The notes: generated by a model from the sequence alone, not told the origin. Counted from the first letter of the stretch, positions 38,361 to 49,306 are shown. The stretch: 64,000 nt of DNA from Marivirga sp. (GCF_024636815.1 NZ_JAGXGF010000020.1:1-64000), one strand, 5' to 3'. Numbers and translations are program-made.

Positions 38361-39425
38361 ATGAGTAAACAAGACGAATTATTTATGCAACGTGCCCTGC
38401 AATTGGCTGGTTACGGTAAATCAACAGTAAGCCCTAATCCGATGGTAGGTTGTGTAATTGTTTATGATGACAAAATAATAGGAGAGGGCTGGCATCAGAA
38501 AGCTGGAGAACCCCATGCTGAAGTTTTAGCAATTCGTTCTGTTAAAGATGAAGAATTTCTGAAATTAGCGACTGCTTATGTCACCTTAGAACCTTGTGCC
38601 CATTATGGAAAAACACCTCCTTGCGCTGAATTATTAGTAGAAAAAAAACTGAAGAAAGTTGTGATTGGAGCTGTTGACCCCAATCCATTAGTGGCAGGAA
38701 AAGGAATTGAAATACTAAAGAATGCAGGAATTGAAGTGAGAACTGCAGTTTTAGAACAAGAATGTTTATCAATTATTAAAGCATTCTTTACTTTTATGGA
38801 GAAAAAACGTCCATATATTGTTATAAAGTGGGCACAGACTGCTGATGGTTTTATCGCAAGAGACGATTTTGATTCCAAATGGATTAGTAACCCTTTATCT
38901 AGGCAACTAGTGCATAAATGGCGTACTGAAATTGACGCTATATTGGTTGGAAAAAATACTGTGAAATATGATGATCCAAAACTAACTGCTCGCGATTGGT
39001 CGGGTAAAAACCCGGTTCGAATAGTGATTGATCATAATTTGAATCTGAGTGAGGATTTAAAAATCTTTGATGGTGAGCAAAAAACCATTTTGTATCATTC
39101 TAAGGATTTAAAAGCAAAAAGGTTAGGAGCAATATTCGTTCAATTGGATGAAAAGGATTTCCTTAATAATATGATGAGTCATCTTCATGAAGAAAAAATC
39201 CAATCGGTTTTGGTAGAAGGCGGGGCTCAAACTGTGCAATCTTTCATTGATGCTGGTTTATGGGATGAGGCTCGTATTTTCACTTCTCCTGTAAGCTTTG
39301 AAAATGGAATTAAAGCAGCGGAACTAAAAAACCATAAGCTCGTTTCCCACGAAAATATTCTAGATAAAAATCAAACTGATATTTTATCTATTTACTGTAA
39401 TTCAACAAATAGTCTAAAATCTTAA
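38361..39425 (+). CDS. ribD: Bifunctional diaminohydroxyphosphoribosylaminopyrimidine deaminase/reductase
   Basis: VSPNPMVGCVIV, HAEVLAI, TLEPCAHYGKTPPCAELL; MSKQDELFM start. Confidence 0.96.
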   Translation: MSKQDELFMQRALQLAGYGKSTVSPNPMVGCVIVYDDKIIGEGWHQKAGEPHAEVLAIRSVKDEEFLKLATAYVTLEPCAHYGKTPPCAELLVEKKLKKVVIGAVDPNPLVAGKGIEILKNAGIEVRTAVLEQECLSIIKAFFTFMEKKRPYIVIKWAQTADGFIARDDFDSKWISNPLSRQLVHKWRTEIDAILVGKNTVKYDDPKLTARDWSGKNPVRIVIDHNLNLSEDLKIFDGEQKTILYHSKDLKAKRLGAIFVQLDEKDFLNNMMSHLHEEKIQSVLVEGGAQTVQSFIDAGLWDEARIFTSPVSFENGIKAAELKNHKLVSHENILDKNQTDILSIYCNSTNSLKS

Positions 39426-39444
39426 ATCTAATAATCTTATAAAA

Positions 39445-39927
39445 ATGTCAGAATCATTATTAATAGATATAAATGCATCCAAAGAGGAAAAATATAAAGC
39501 CTTAATTCCACAAATAAATGCTTTAGTGGATGGAGAAGAAGATGTTGTGGCTAATTTAGCCAATATAGCAGCTGCATTGAAAGAAGCTTTTGGTTATTTC
39601 TGGATAGGTTTTTATATAGTTAAAAATGGAGAATTAGTATTAGGGCCATTTCAAGGACCTATTGCATGTACCCGCATTCAAAAAGGAAAAGGCGTATGTG
39701 GTTCAGTCTGGGCAGATGCCAAAACCATTATAGTAGCTGATGTAGAAGCTTTCCCTGGACATATTGCTTGTAGTTCAGCTTCCAAATCAGAGATAGTAGT
39801 TCCTGCTTTTAAAAATAATGAGGTGGCATTGGTCTTAGATATCGATAGCAATGAGCTCAATACATTTGATGAAACTGATCAAAAATACCTTGAAGAACTA
39901 ATGAAAACAGTTTCTAAATTTTTATAA
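39445..39927 (+). CDS. GAF domain protein, free methionine-(R)-sulfoxide reductase type
   Basis: GPFQGPIACTRIQKGKGVCG and FPGHIACSSASKSEIVVP conserved cysteines. Confidence 0.9.
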   Translation: MSESLLIDINASKEEKYKALIPQINALVDGEEDVVANLANIAAALKEAFGYFWIGFYIVKNGELVLGPFQGPIACTRIQKGKGVCGSVWADAKTIIVADVEAFPGHIACSSASKSEIVVPAFKNNEVALVLDIDSNELNTFDETDQKYLEELMKTVSKFL

Positions 39928-40038
39928 ATAGAGCCTATTACCCAATAACTTGAGGATCATTTGTATTGAGTTGAAAACAAGAAGCAAATGACACATGTTA
40001 GTGCAATTTAATTTTAGAATCCATATAATCCTTTTTTA

Positions 40039-40956
40039 ATGAATACTGATAAAGCATCTATAGGACATTTTTTTCAGGAACTACAAACTGACATTTGTGA
40101 TAAAATATCTTCAACTGATGGTAAAGGAAAATTTAAGCTTGATGAATGGAGGCATACTAAAGGCGGAGGAGGAAAATCTCGTTTATTGCAAAATGGCAAT
40201 ATTTTAGAAAAAGCTGGTGTTAATTTTTCGGCTGTCGAAGGACCTGCTCCGGAAGGATTATTGAAAACCCTGGAAATTGATGCGGAACAAAAAGATGATT
40301 TAAACTTTTTTGCCACTGGCGTTTCCATAGTGATGCATCCTTTTAGCCCGATGGTGCCCATTATTCATATGAATGTGCGCTATTTTGAATTGAGCAACGG
40401 TACATATTGGTTTGGTGGCGGAATAGATCTTACACCTCATATTATTGATAAATCTCAAGCTCAATTTTTCCATCAGGAAATTAAAAAAGTTTGTGATCAA
40501 CATGATATGGGCTATTATCCCAAATTCAAAAAATGGGCAGATGATTACTTTTATTTGCCTCACCGAGATGAAACTCGTGGGGTAGGAGGTATTTTCTTTG
40601 ATCGACTTTTAGAAAATGAAAAGCACAGCAAGGAAGATATTTTTGCTTTTGTACAAGATATAGGGGAATTATTTGCACCAGTTTACAGCCATTTAATGGA
40701 GATTAATAAGGCTAAAAACTTCTCTGAGGAACATAAAAAGTGGCAATATTTGAGAAGAGGAAGGTATGTAGAGTTTAATTTAGTGTGGGATAGAGGAACA
40801 AAATTCGGCTTGCAAACCAACGGAAGGACAGAGTCTATTCTCATGAGTATGCCACCTCAGGCCAATTGGGCTTATGATTACCAAGCAGAAAAGGATTTTG
40901 AAAAAGAAACTATGGCTTTATTAAAGAAAGATGTAGATTGGGTGAATATTCTATAA
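40039..40956 (+). CDS. hemF: Oxygen-dependent coproporphyrinogen oxidase
   Basis: WFGGGIDLTPHI, HRDETRGVGGIFFD, GRYVEFNLVWDRGTKFGLQTNGRTESILMSMPP. Confidence 0.98.
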   Translation: MNTDKASIGHFFQELQTDICDKISSTDGKGKFKLDEWRHTKGGGGKSRLLQNGNILEKAGVNFSAVEGPAPEGLLKTLEIDAEQKDDLNFFATGVSIVMHPFSPMVPIIHMNVRYFELSNGTYWFGGGIDLTPHIIDKSQAQFFHQEIKKVCDQHDMGYYPKFKKWADDYFYLPHRDETRGVGGIFFDRLLENEKHSKEDIFAFVQDIGELFAPVYSHLMEINKAKNFSEEHKKWQYLRRGRYVEFNLVWDRGTKFGLQTNGRTESILMSMPPQANWAYDYQAEKDFEKETMALLKKDVDWVNIL

Positions 40957-41010
40957 GTTCTTTTTAGGTCATTTGTAAGTTAAGCAGTAATTTTCCTCAA
41001 ATTTTCAAAG

Positions 41011-41586
41011 ATGCTAGAAACCTTAATTGAACTCGATCAGCAATTTTTTTTATGGCTTAATGGTTTACATGCCGATTGGTTAGATCCAATAATGTTAGCC
41101 ATAACTGGGAGAAACATCTGGGTCCCTTTATATGCAGTTATTTTGTTTTTTGTCATTAGAAAATTGAAATGGCAGAGTTGGTCAATGATTTTGGCTTTTG
41201 CTTTATTAATTACTTTGGCGGATCAGGCAGCTTCAGGTTTTTTTAAGCCTTTTTTCGAACGATTTCGTCCTTGTCATGAACCAGCAATTAAGGATATGGT
41301 ACATTTGGTGAAACATTGCGGTGGACAATACGGATTTGCTTCTAGTCATGCATCCAACACATTTGCTTTAGCTTTTTTTCTATTATTTATTTACAGAAAT
41401 GTTTATGTTCGATGGATGATTGTTTGGGCAGTACTGGTTTCTTATTCACGAATATATGTGGGAGTTCATTATCCTGGAGATATTATAATGGGAGCTATAT
41501 TAGGATTATTAGCAGCTGTTATAACTTATGAATTATACAAAAGAATTTTCCCTAATCACTTAGAGAAAATTCATGGTATTGTATAA
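41011..41586 (+). CDS. PAP2 family phosphatase
   Basis: KPFFERFRPCHEP, FASSHASNTFA, SRIYVGVHYPGDI. Confidence 0.94.
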   Translation: MLETLIELDQQFFLWLNGLHADWLDPIMLAITGRNIWVPLYAVILFFVIRKLKWQSWSMILAFALLITLADQAASGFFKPFFERFRPCHEPAIKDMVHLVKHCGGQYGFASSHASNTFALAFFLLFIYRNVYVRWMIVWAVLVSYSRIYVGVHYPGDIIMGAILGLLAAVITYELYKRIFPNHLEKIHGIV

Positions 41587-42258
41587 AGTTTCTTTGTAAG
41601 AGGCACCAATAGGAATAGATTTTGCTTTTATATGCACGGTTAAATCTTCTATATAATCTATCTTTTCAATGTTTACAATAAATGAGCGATGCACGCGCAC
41701 AAACCTGTGAACTGGTAATTTCTTTTCAACTCCCTTCATTGTATGGTGTACAATGTATTTTTTCGCTTCTGTATTAATGACTACATAATCAGCTAAGGCT
41801 TCTACAAAAAGGACATCTTGTAATCTCAAATGAACAATTTTACCATCACTTTTGATGAAGATATGTTCAATAATATTTTTCTTTTTACGAAATGCCTCAA
41901 TATTTTTTTGAGCTTTTGTAATGGCTTGGGCAAACCTCTCGTATTCGAATGGCTTAACAAGATAATCTGTTACTTTTTGTTCAAAAGCATCTACTGCATA
42001 GCTATCATTGGCAGTAACTAGAATTACTTCATAGCCATTGTTTAGTCTTTGCGTCAACTCAATACCCGACATTTCAGGCATTTGAACATCCAGGAATATA
42101 ATGTCAACCTCATGTTCTTCTAATAAATCAAGAGCGGTTGCGGCATTTTCAGCCTCCGTAACTAATTTTAGCCCATTAGTTTCCTTGATTTGTTTAGAAA
42201 TATATTGTCTGAATATTGGATCGTCATCCACTATCATGCAATTCAATTCTGAAGCCAT
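41560..42258 (-). CDS. LytTR family response regulator
   Basis: Receiver IVDDDPIFRQYI..DIIFLDVQMPEMSG; LytTR RFVRVHRSFIVNIEKIDYI. Confidence 0.95.
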   Translation of the reverse strand: MASELNCMIVDDDPIFRQYISKQIKETNGLKLVTEAENAATALDLLEEHEVDIIFLDVQMPEMSGIELTQRLNNGYEVILVTANDSYAVDAFEQKVTDYLVKPFEYERFAQAITKAQKNIEAFRKKKNIIEHIFIKSDGKIVHLRLQDVLFVEALADYVVINTEAKKYIVHHTMKGVEKKLPVHRFVRVHRSFIVNIEKIDYIEDLTVHIKAKSIPIGASYKETLYNTMNFL

Positions 42259-42269
42259 AGTGTTGTTGG

Positions 42270-42857
42270 TTAGTTAGTTTTATTTATTAGTTTATGCACA
42301 TATTTCCCAATTATATCGAATTCTAAGTTCACTTCATCGCTTTTTTTCATTTTTTTGAAGTTAGTGTGCTGAAAAGTATAAGGAATAATGGCTATACTAA
42401 ATTTTTCATCTGAAACATTGAAACATGTAAGACTCACACCATTTATACAAATAGAGCCTTTTTCTACTAATACATTCTCTGAAGAATCATAGGAAAATTG
42501 GAAAAGCCAGCTTCCATCTTCATCCTTAATATCTAGACATTTTCCTTTCGCGTCCACATGTCCTTGAACAATATGACCGTCTAACCTTCCATTCATTATC
42601 ATGCATCTCTCTAAATTTACAAAATCACCTACAGCTAGGTTTCCTATGGATGACTTTTGTAAAGTTTCATTCACAGCAACAACGGTGTGTGCATTCGGAT
42701 GTAACTCTGTCACTGTAAGGCAAACTCCATTATGAGAAATACTTTGATCTATTTTTAATTCATTAGAGATATCGCTTTTGATAGTCAACTTTAAATTAGT
42801 CCCTTCTTTTTCAGCTAATTTTAGTTCTCCTAATGATTCTATTATTCCTGTAAACAT
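42270..42857 (-). CDS. ribE: Riboflavin synthase (alpha subunit)
   Basis: MFTGIIESLGEL, SISHNGVCLTV, GSICINGVSLT. Confidence 0.97.
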   Translation of the reverse strand: MFTGIIESLGELKLAEKEGTNLKLTIKSDISNELKIDQSISHNGVCLTVTELHPNAHTVVAVNETLQKSSIGNLAVGDFVNLERCMIMNGRLDGHIVQGHVDAKGKCLDIKDEDGSWLFQFSYDSSENVLVEKGSICINGVSLTCFNVSDEKFSIAIIPYTFQHTNFKKMKKSDEVNLEFDIIGKYVHKLINKTN

Positions 42858-42932
42858 TGTGTAATATTAATAAAAGTAAATGGATTGAAAAACAGCTTTT
42901 AATCTAAATAGTTTAGATATATGAAAATTCGA

Positions 42933-43838
42933 TTAATTCATTTTATTTCTTTTGATTAGAAATTCTGCCATAACTTTTTGAATATTATCATTTATATCAA
43001 CTCTAGTTAAATCCACTTTATATTGATGGCATTTTAAAGCAATTTGCTTATAGTATTCATCTACCTTTTTATGATAATTCTCTTTGATTTGAGACGGATT
43101 CAATTTCATTTTTTGTCCACTTTCCAAATCCTCAATTACATAAGGCCGATCTTCCAATTCAAAGTCAATCTCTGTAGCTGGTTCATTTACCTGAAAAAAC
43201 AACACTTCATGTTTGCGATGTTTTATGTGTTGAATAGATTTGAAAAACTCCTCTAATTGCTCAGGTTTAGTCATTAAATCGCTGAAAATAATTACCAGAG
43301 AGCGTTTATGAATTTTTTCAGCCACTATATGGAGACTTTGGCTGATTTCAGTGCTTTTATGTTGTTGGTTTTGTTTTAAAATGTGTTGAAGATGTACGAA
43401 AATGTTTTGAAGGTGCGCCCTGGTTGATTTAGCTTCAGTAAATACGTCAATTTTATCTGAAAAGGAAATCAAGCCAACTGCATCTCGCTGTCTTTGTAAT
43501 AAATATGCTAAGGTAGAAGCTGCTAAAATACTAAATCTAATTTTTCCGTTATTTTGCGTTGGGTAATACATAGAAGAGCTATTATCCAACAATATATAGG
43601 CTCTTAAATTGGTTTCCTCATCGTATCTTTTGGTGTAAAGTCTGTCTGTTTTAGCATAAACTTTCCAGTCAATGTGACGAGTACTTTCCCCAGTATTGTA
43701 TAATCTGTGTTCAGCAAATTCTACAGAGAATCCATGGAAAGGAGATTTATGCATGCCCGTAATAAATCCTTCCACCAGCTGTTTGGCCAATAAATCAAGA
43801 GAAGGAATTTCAGGAAGATTTTCTAACGATATTTCCAT
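42933..43838 (-). CDS. DUF58 domain-containing protein
   Basis: GMHKSPFHGFSVEFAEHRLYNTGESTRHIDWKVYAKTDRLYTKRYDEETNLRAYILLDNSSSM. Confidence 0.95.
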   Translation of the reverse strand: MEISLENLPEIPSLDLLAKQLVEGFITGMHKSPFHGFSVEFAEHRLYNTGESTRHIDWKVYAKTDRLYTKRYDEETNLRAYILLDNSSSMYYPTQNNGKIRFSILAASTLAYLLQRQRDAVGLISFSDKIDVFTEAKSTRAHLQNIFVHLQHILKQNQQHKSTEISQSLHIVAEKIHKRSLVIIFSDLMTKPEQLEEFFKSIQHIKHRKHEVLFFQVNEPATEIDFELEDRPYVIEDLESGQKMKLNPSQIKENYHKKVDEYYKQIALKCHQYKVDLTRVDINDNIQKVMAEFLIKRNKMN

Positions 43839-43962
43839 TAATATTATTTACTTATTTATTTAAAGTTATGTTTTGGCAATTTAGTAAGGTCAATTTGCAA
43901 AAGTGTAAGGGTTTATACTATATTTAAGCCAAATAATAAAAAAACAACATTTAGAAAGATTA

Positions 43963-44277
43963 GTGAAAGAGTTTATGGAAAGAGAACAGGAAGAATTATT
44001 TTCAAAGAGAGTAAGGGCAGGAAAGAGAACTTATTTTTTTGATGTAAGAACAACGAAGGCTAACGATTATTATTTAACTATAACCGAAAGTAAAAGAAAG
44101 CCTAAAGATGACGGATTTACTTTTGAGAAGCACAAAATATTCTTGTATAAAGAGGATTTTAATAAGTTCGTAAATGCATTGAATGAAAGTGTTGAACATA
44201 TCAAAACTGATTTAATGCCTGAATTTGACTTCACTCAATTTGATAGAGATGAAGATGATGATTCAAGCTGGGATTAA
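43963..44277 (+). CDS. PUR family DNA/RNA-binding protein (DUF3276); start may be ATG at 43975
   Basis: EELFSKRVRAGKRTYFFDVRTTKANDYYLTITESKRK. Confidence 0.93.
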   Translation: MKEFMEREQEELFSKRVRAGKRTYFFDVRTTKANDYYLTITESKRKPKDDGFTFEKHKIFLYKEDFNKFVNALNESVEHIKTDLMPEFDFTQFDRDEDDDSSWD

Positions 44278-44305
44278 ATTTTAATCTTATTTTATTATAA
44301 ATACT

Positions 44306-44333
44306 AAAGCTCCTACTTATGGCTAGGAGCTTT
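44306..44333 (+). terminator. Rho-independent terminator
   Basis: AAAGCTCCTA cttatggc TAGGAGCTTTATTT. Confidence 0.8.
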
Positions 44334-44444
44334 ATTTCATTTTTTATTGATTTGTATTTAATTTTCAATCAATTACAAGGATTTATAAAATCTATGTCAG
44401 AACTTTGGGTTTCATTGTAGAATTTCAAATTCCTGAATTTTGAT

Positions 44445-45488
44445 TTGATGTATAAATCCATAATTAGACCATTATTATTTCAGTTGTCAGCTGAAAAAGC
44501 CCACCATTTCACTTTTTCTTTAGCTCATTTTTTTTTTAATATTCCAGGTGTAAAATCCTTTAATAGGAGCTTATTTCAAATTAAATCTGCTAAGTTAGAG
44601 AGAGAATTATTTGGTTTAAAATTCCCTAATCCAGTAGGTTTAGCAGCAGGTTTTGATAAAGATGCAAAATTAATTGATGAGTTAGAATCACTTGGTTTTG
44701 GATTTATTGAAATAGGAACCATCACCCCGAAAGCTCAACCTGGCAATCCTCAGCCAAGGTTGTTTAGATTGCAAGAAGACAGTGGTATAATAAACCGAAT
44801 GGGTTTTAATAATCAAGGTATTGAAGCAGCAATAGAGCGTTTAAAGAAAAGAAAAAGCAAGGTCATTATTGGAGGGAATATCGGTAAAAATAAAGTAACT
44901 CCTAATGATGAAGCATTTAATGATTATGAGAAATGTTTCCTGCAACTTTATCCTCATGTAGATTATTTTGTAGTGAATGTAAGCTCTCCCAACACACCCG
45001 GACTGCGGGAACTTCAAGAAAAGGAGCCGCTTATGCAATTATTAAATCACTTAAAGGAGCTCAATAAACAGCAAGAAAAAACAAAACCAATATTATTAAA
45101 AATTGCTCCTGATTTAACGAATCAACAATTAGATGATATTATTGAGATTGTAAGGGAGACGAAAATTGATGGAGTAATTGCTACCAATACTACCATCAGT
45201 CGTGATGGATTGAAAACCCCAGAATCAGCAATTAATGAAATAGGAAATGGCGGATTGAGTGGAAAGCCTTTAGGGAAAAGAGCAACAGAAGTAATTCGTT
45301 ATTTAAATGAGAAATCAAACAGTGCTTTTCCTATTATTGGGGTTGGAGGAATTATGTCTGAAGAAGATGCACTTGAGAAGTTAGAAGCTGGTGCAAGTTT
45401 AATCCAACTCTACACAGGCTTTATTTATGAAGGACCAGGATTAGTAAAAAGAATTAACGAAGCTATTCTCAAAAAGTCAGATACTTAA
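44445..45488 (+). CDS. pyrD: Quinone-dependent dihydroorotate dehydrogenase
   Basis: [45 protein letters not shown]. Confidence 0.97.
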   Translation: MMYKSIIRPLLFQLSAEKAHHFTFSLAHFFFNIPGVKSFNRSLFQIKSAKLERELFGLKFPNPVGLAAGFDKDAKLIDELESLGFGFIEIGTITPKAQPGNPQPRLFRLQEDSGIINRMGFNNQGIEAAIERLKKRKSKVIIGGNIGKNKVTPNDEAFNDYEKCFLQLYPHVDYFVVNVSSPNTPGLRELQEKEPLMQLLNHLKELNKQQEKTKPILLKIAPDLTNQQLDDIIEIVRETKIDGVIATNTTISRDGLKTPESAINEIGNGGLSGKPLGKRATEVIRYLNEKSNSAFPIIGVGGIMSEEDALEKLEAGASLIQLYTGFIYEGPGLVKRINEAILKKSDT

Positions 45489-45554
45489 AAATGGGTTCTG
45501 CTAATTGCAGAAAAGAAATAAATTCAGCATTTTTCGGGTAAAAAACTGATTGTC

Positions 45555-46451
45555 ATGGAACAAAGTGCTGTAACTGCCATATTTCTTCCCTTAGCTTTGG
45601 GGATTATTATGTTAGGAATGGGTATGACACTTACCCTTAATGATTTTAAAAAAGTTGCGCGCTATCCAAAAGCGGCTGTTATTGGATTAATTAGTCAACT
45701 CATTCTTTTACCTCTGATTGGCTTTGGCTTAGCTGCTTTATTTTTCACTATTCCCGAACTTGCAGTAGGCTTGATTTTAATATCCCTTTGCCCTGGTGGA
45801 GCAACATCTAATTTAATATCTCATTTAGCAAAAGCAGATTTGGCACTATCCATAAGTTTAACAGCTATTAGTAGTATCATTACCAATTTCAGTATTCCAA
45901 TATTATTGAATATTGCACTGGCCCATTATATGACTGGAGAAAAGGCAATAACACTTCCTTTTTTTAAAACATTTATTCAAATCTTTTTAGTGACTATTTT
46001 CCCTGTAATCATAGGGATGATAATTAAGAAAAAGCGGCCTCAATTTGCATTAAAATCAGAAAAGGCTATGAATATAATTTCTACATTTTTCTTTATTCTT
46101 ATTTTGTTAGCAGCAATATTAAAGGAAAGAGAAAATATCATCCCATATTTTGAACAAGCAGGGGTAGCCGCTATTATTTTGAATATATCAGCTTTATTAA
46201 TAGGTTTTATTCTGGGCAAAATGTTTGGTTTAAATAAAAGGCAAAGAAGCTCTATTGCAATTGAAACCGGTATTCAAAACGGAACCTTAGCTATTGCATT
46301 GGCTTTAAGTCCTGCAATATTAAATAATACGCAAATGGCAGTCCCAGCTGCAATCTACAGCTTATTGATGTTTGTGACCGCTGCTGTAGTTATTATGATT
46401 TCTAAAAAACAAAACTCACAAGAGGCTTTAAAAGAACTATCTTTAACCTAA
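45555..46451 (+). CDS. Bile acid:sodium symporter family protein
   Basis: LGMGMTLTLNDFKKV, LCPGGATSNLISHLAKADLALSIS, IETGIQNGTLAIALA. Confidence 0.93.
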   Translation: MEQSAVTAIFLPLALGIIMLGMGMTLTLNDFKKVARYPKAAVIGLISQLILLPLIGFGLAALFFTIPELAVGLILISLCPGGATSNLISHLAKADLALSISLTAISSIITNFSIPILLNIALAHYMTGEKAITLPFFKTFIQIFLVTIFPVIIGMIIKKKRPQFALKSEKAMNIISTFFFILILLAAILKERENIIPYFEQAGVAAIILNISALLIGFILGKMFGLNKRQRSSIAIETGIQNGTLAIALALSPAILNNTQMAVPAAIYSLLMFVTAAVVIMISKKQNSQEALKELSLT

Positions 46452-46468
46452 TTCTAAACTTATCAAAC

Positions 46469-47959
46469 ATGACTAAAAAATTATGGATTATTTCAGCTTT
46501 GATGCTGACTTCTCTTTGGGTTTTCGCTCAAGATGAAGCTGAGTTAGTAGAAAATACTATTCAAAAAAGTACAATTAAAGGACATATTTACTTCTTGGCT
46601 TCTGATGAACTAGCAGGACGAGAAACAGGTACTCACGGAATTGATGTTGCAGCAAAATATATTGCTACCACTTTTCAAAGATATGGAGTCTCTCCAGTTA
46701 AGGGTGCTACAGATGGGTATTTCCAAGAAGTTCCTTTAGTGAAAAATGTCGCACCTAACGCTTATGCCCTGCAACTTGGTGAAGAGGCAGTAAATGCAGA
46801 GAACTTATTGCGAATAGAAGGTTCTGGAGTTGATTTGCAATCAGACTATATTTTTCTGAATTATGGAACTGAGGAAGATTTCGATAATAAAAAAACTGAA
46901 GGCAAGATTGCAGTGGTTATAGCAGGTCATAAGGATAATCAAGATTACAGATTTGTTTATCAGGCAAGTGCCAAAAAATCAACTTTGGCAAAAGAATCTG
47001 GAGCACTTGGTATAATTGAATTACATACGGATAAGCCGGATAATTGGAAGACCTTTAAAAGTTTTATGGGTAGAGGGTCTTCAATAGGCTTTAAATCTGA
47101 ACATGATATTGAATCTAGTTTTTTCAAAATTTGGGTAAACGATAGTGAAAAACAATGGCTTAATAAACTTGATGCAAGGAAAAAATCTGACTTGAAAGTA
47201 ACTATTGGTCAAGCTATGCAATTACCAATGCCTTCGAAAAATGTTGTAGGCATGGTGGAAGGAACGGATCCTGAATTAAAGAATGAATTTATTATTTACT
47301 CAGCACATTATGATCACTTGGGGATAGGTAAACCAAATGCTGAAGGCGATTCTATTTATAATGGTGCTCGTGATAATGCGGTTGGTGTAGTTACTGTAAT
47401 GAGTGCAGCAGAAAGCATTGCAAAAAATCCAACTAAGCGTTCCGCATTATTTATACTTTTTACAGCTGAGGAAAAAGGGTTGTTGGGAAGTAAATATTAT
47501 GTTGAAAATCCTCTGCTACCTTTAGATCAGATGGTCTATTGTTTTAATAGCGATAATGGAGGATATAATGACACCACTTTGGCAACCATTATTGGGTTGG
47601 AAAGAACAACAGCTGGAAAACATATCAAAGAAGCTGCCGAAACTTTTGGCTTAAAAGCCATTGATGATCCTGCTGGTGAGCAAGGGCTTTTTGATAGAAG
47701 TGATAATGTGAATTTTGCCAAGAAAGGGATTCCTGCACCAACTTTTAGTTTAGGGTTTACAGCTTTTGACGCTGAAATTGGTAAATATTATCATCAGCAG
47801 TCTGATAATCCTGAAAGTCTGGATTATGATTATATGAAAAAGTTTTTCAGGGCATTCGTTTTATCTGCCCGCTTAATTGCCAATGATGAAGAAACCCCTT
47901 TCTGGACGGAGGGTGATAAATATTATGAGGCTGGAAAATCCCTTTATAGTAACAAATAA
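46469..47959 (+). CDS. M28 family metallopeptidase, secreted
   Basis: Signal peptide; ASDELAGRETGTHG, YSAHYDHLGIG, GARDNAVGVVTVM, FTAEEKGLLGSKYY. Confidence 0.94.
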   Translation: MTKKLWIISALMLTSLWVFAQDEAELVENTIQKSTIKGHIYFLASDELAGRETGTHGIDVAAKYIATTFQRYGVSPVKGATDGYFQEVPLVKNVAPNAYALQLGEEAVNAENLLRIEGSGVDLQSDYIFLNYGTEEDFDNKKTEGKIAVVIAGHKDNQDYRFVYQASAKKSTLAKESGALGIIELHTDKPDNWKTFKSFMGRGSSIGFKSEHDIESSFFKIWVNDSEKQWLNKLDARKKSDLKVTIGQAMQLPMPSKNVVGMVEGTDPELKNEFIIYSAHYDHLGIGKPNAEGDSIYNGARDNAVGVVTVMSAAESIAKNPTKRSALFILFTAEEKGLLGSKYYVENPLLPLDQMVYCFNSDNGGYNDTTLATIIGLERTTAGKHIKEAAETFGLKAIDDPAGEQGLFDRSDNVNFAKKGIPAPTFSLGFTAFDAEIGKYYHQQSDNPESLDYDYMKKFFRAFVLSARLIANDEETPFWTEGDKYYEAGKSLYSNK

Positions 47960-47963
47960 TTAA

Positions 47964-47997
47964 AATAGGTTTCTGAATTTATTTTCAGGAACCTATT
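47964..47997. terminator. Bidirectional terminator-like hairpin
   Basis: AATAGGTTTCTGAA ... TTCAGGAACCTATT. Confidence 0.65.
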
Positions 47998-48334
47998 CTA
48001 CTTTAATTTCAAATACCCACCGTTTCTGATCTGTAAAATTATTATTTCCTATACTAGTAGATAATACAATCTCCACAGTTTCCGAACCCTGATAGCCTTC
48101 TTTCGCCTGAAATTGATATTCACCCCAATTCATTTTACTGATTTGATATACTTCAGCTTGCTTTCTAATTTCATAACCTCCTTCAGTAGGAATGGAAGTA
48201 GCTATTTTATAACTGTAAGGTTCTGATCCTTTGAGGAGGACTTCTATTACCTTAGTATCCAATTCGTCTTTCATATCTACTTTACAGCTTATTAAGCAAA
48301 GGACAAGAAATATACTTAATATTTTGTGCTCCAT
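47993..48334 (-). CDS. Hypothetical lipoprotein
   Basis: Lipobox LVLCLISCKVD. Confidence 0.55.
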   Translation of the reverse strand: MEHKILSIFLVLCLISCKVDMKDELDTKVIEVLLKGSEPYSYKIATSIPTEGGYEIRKQAEVYQISKMNWGEYQFQAKEGYQGSETVEIVLSTSIGNNNFTDQKRWVFEIKVE

Positions 48335-48480
48335 GATATTTGTTTTTCTAATAAACTCTTAAAGAGGCCACTAAGTTGTATAGTTTTTGGATTTGTAAAT
48401 AATTGTAACTCCTGTTACAAACAAAGCTTTGCTAAAAATCGTACCTTTGCTTAAGAATATTTAAAATAAAAAAGATCATT

Positions 48481-48792
48481 ATGAATCATAAAAACATTAC
48501 TCCCGAGGAATTTGATAAGCTTTCCAAAGAGCCTAATACTGAAATAATAGACGTTCGTTCCCCAGAGGAAAAGGTGGAAGGCTTTATTGAAGGAGCTAAA
48601 GTAATCAATATTATGGGACCTTCTTTTGCTGAAGATATCAAGGCTTTGGATAAAGATAAAACGTATTTGGTGTACTGCAGAAGTGGAAACAGAAGCAGTA
48701 CTGCTTGTGGCTTTATGGCTAGCAATGGTTTTGATAAGCTTTATAACTTAGATGGAGGAATTCAAGCCTGGAATCAATACGCTAAATCATAA
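48481..48792 (+). CDS. Rhodanese-like domain protein
   Basis: EIIDVRSPEEKVEGFIEGAKVINI; YLVYCRSGNRSSTACGFM active-site loop. Confidence 0.95.
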   Translation: MNHKNITPEEFDKLSKEPNTEIIDVRSPEEKVEGFIEGAKVINIMGPSFAEDIKALDKDKTYLVYCRSGNRSSTACGFMASNGFDKLYNLDGGIQAWNQYAKS

Positions 48793-48802
48793 TTTTTTTG
48801 AT

Positions 48803-49000
48803 ATGGAAGTTTTAGAAGTTAAAAATGTAAAATGTGGAGGTTGCGTAGATGCTATCAAGAATGGTTTAGCGGAGCTTGAAGGGATTGATGTGATAAATGT
48901 TGATATCTCAACAGCTAAGCTGGAATTTGAAAGTGATGGCAGTACTCCATTAAATACAGTGAAAGAAAAATTGGATAAGTTGGGTTATCCTGCAAATTAA
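48803..49000 (+). CDS. Heavy-metal-associated (HMA) domain protein
   Basis: MEVLEVKNVKCGGCVDAIKNGLAELEGI; ATG at 48803 preferred over ORF-track start 48752. Confidence 0.9.
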   Translation: MEVLEVKNVKCGGCVDAIKNGLAELEGIDVINVDISTAKLEFESDGSTPLNTVKEKLDKLGYPAN

Positions 49001-49005
49001 GAGAT

Positions 49006-49305
49006 ATGGCTAGTTTTGGTGATTTAATAAAAAGTGAAACACCTGTATTGGTTGATTTTTATGCCGATTGGTGTGGTCCTTGTAAAATGATGGCGCCATA
49101 TTTAGAAGAAGTGGCGCAGAAAATGAAAGGAAAAGTGAAAGTGATTAAAGTGGATGTAGATAAAAATCAACAAGCATCAGCAAAATATAAAGTTCAAAGT
49201 ATTCCCACTTTGATTTTATTTCAAAATGGGCAAATTAAATGGAGACAAGCAGGAGTAGTGGATCCTAATACTATTATGTCCCAAATCAATAATTTAAACA
49301 ATTGA
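49006..49305 (+). CDS. trxA: Thioredoxin
   Basis: LVDFYADWCGPCKMMAPYLEEVA; YKVQSIPTLILFQNG. Confidence 0.96.
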   Translation: MASFGDLIKSETPVLVDFYADWCGPCKMMAPYLEEVAQKMKGKVKVIKVDVDKNQQASAKYKVQSIPTLILFQNGQIKWRQAGVVDPNTIMSQINNLNN

Positions 49306-49306
49306 A

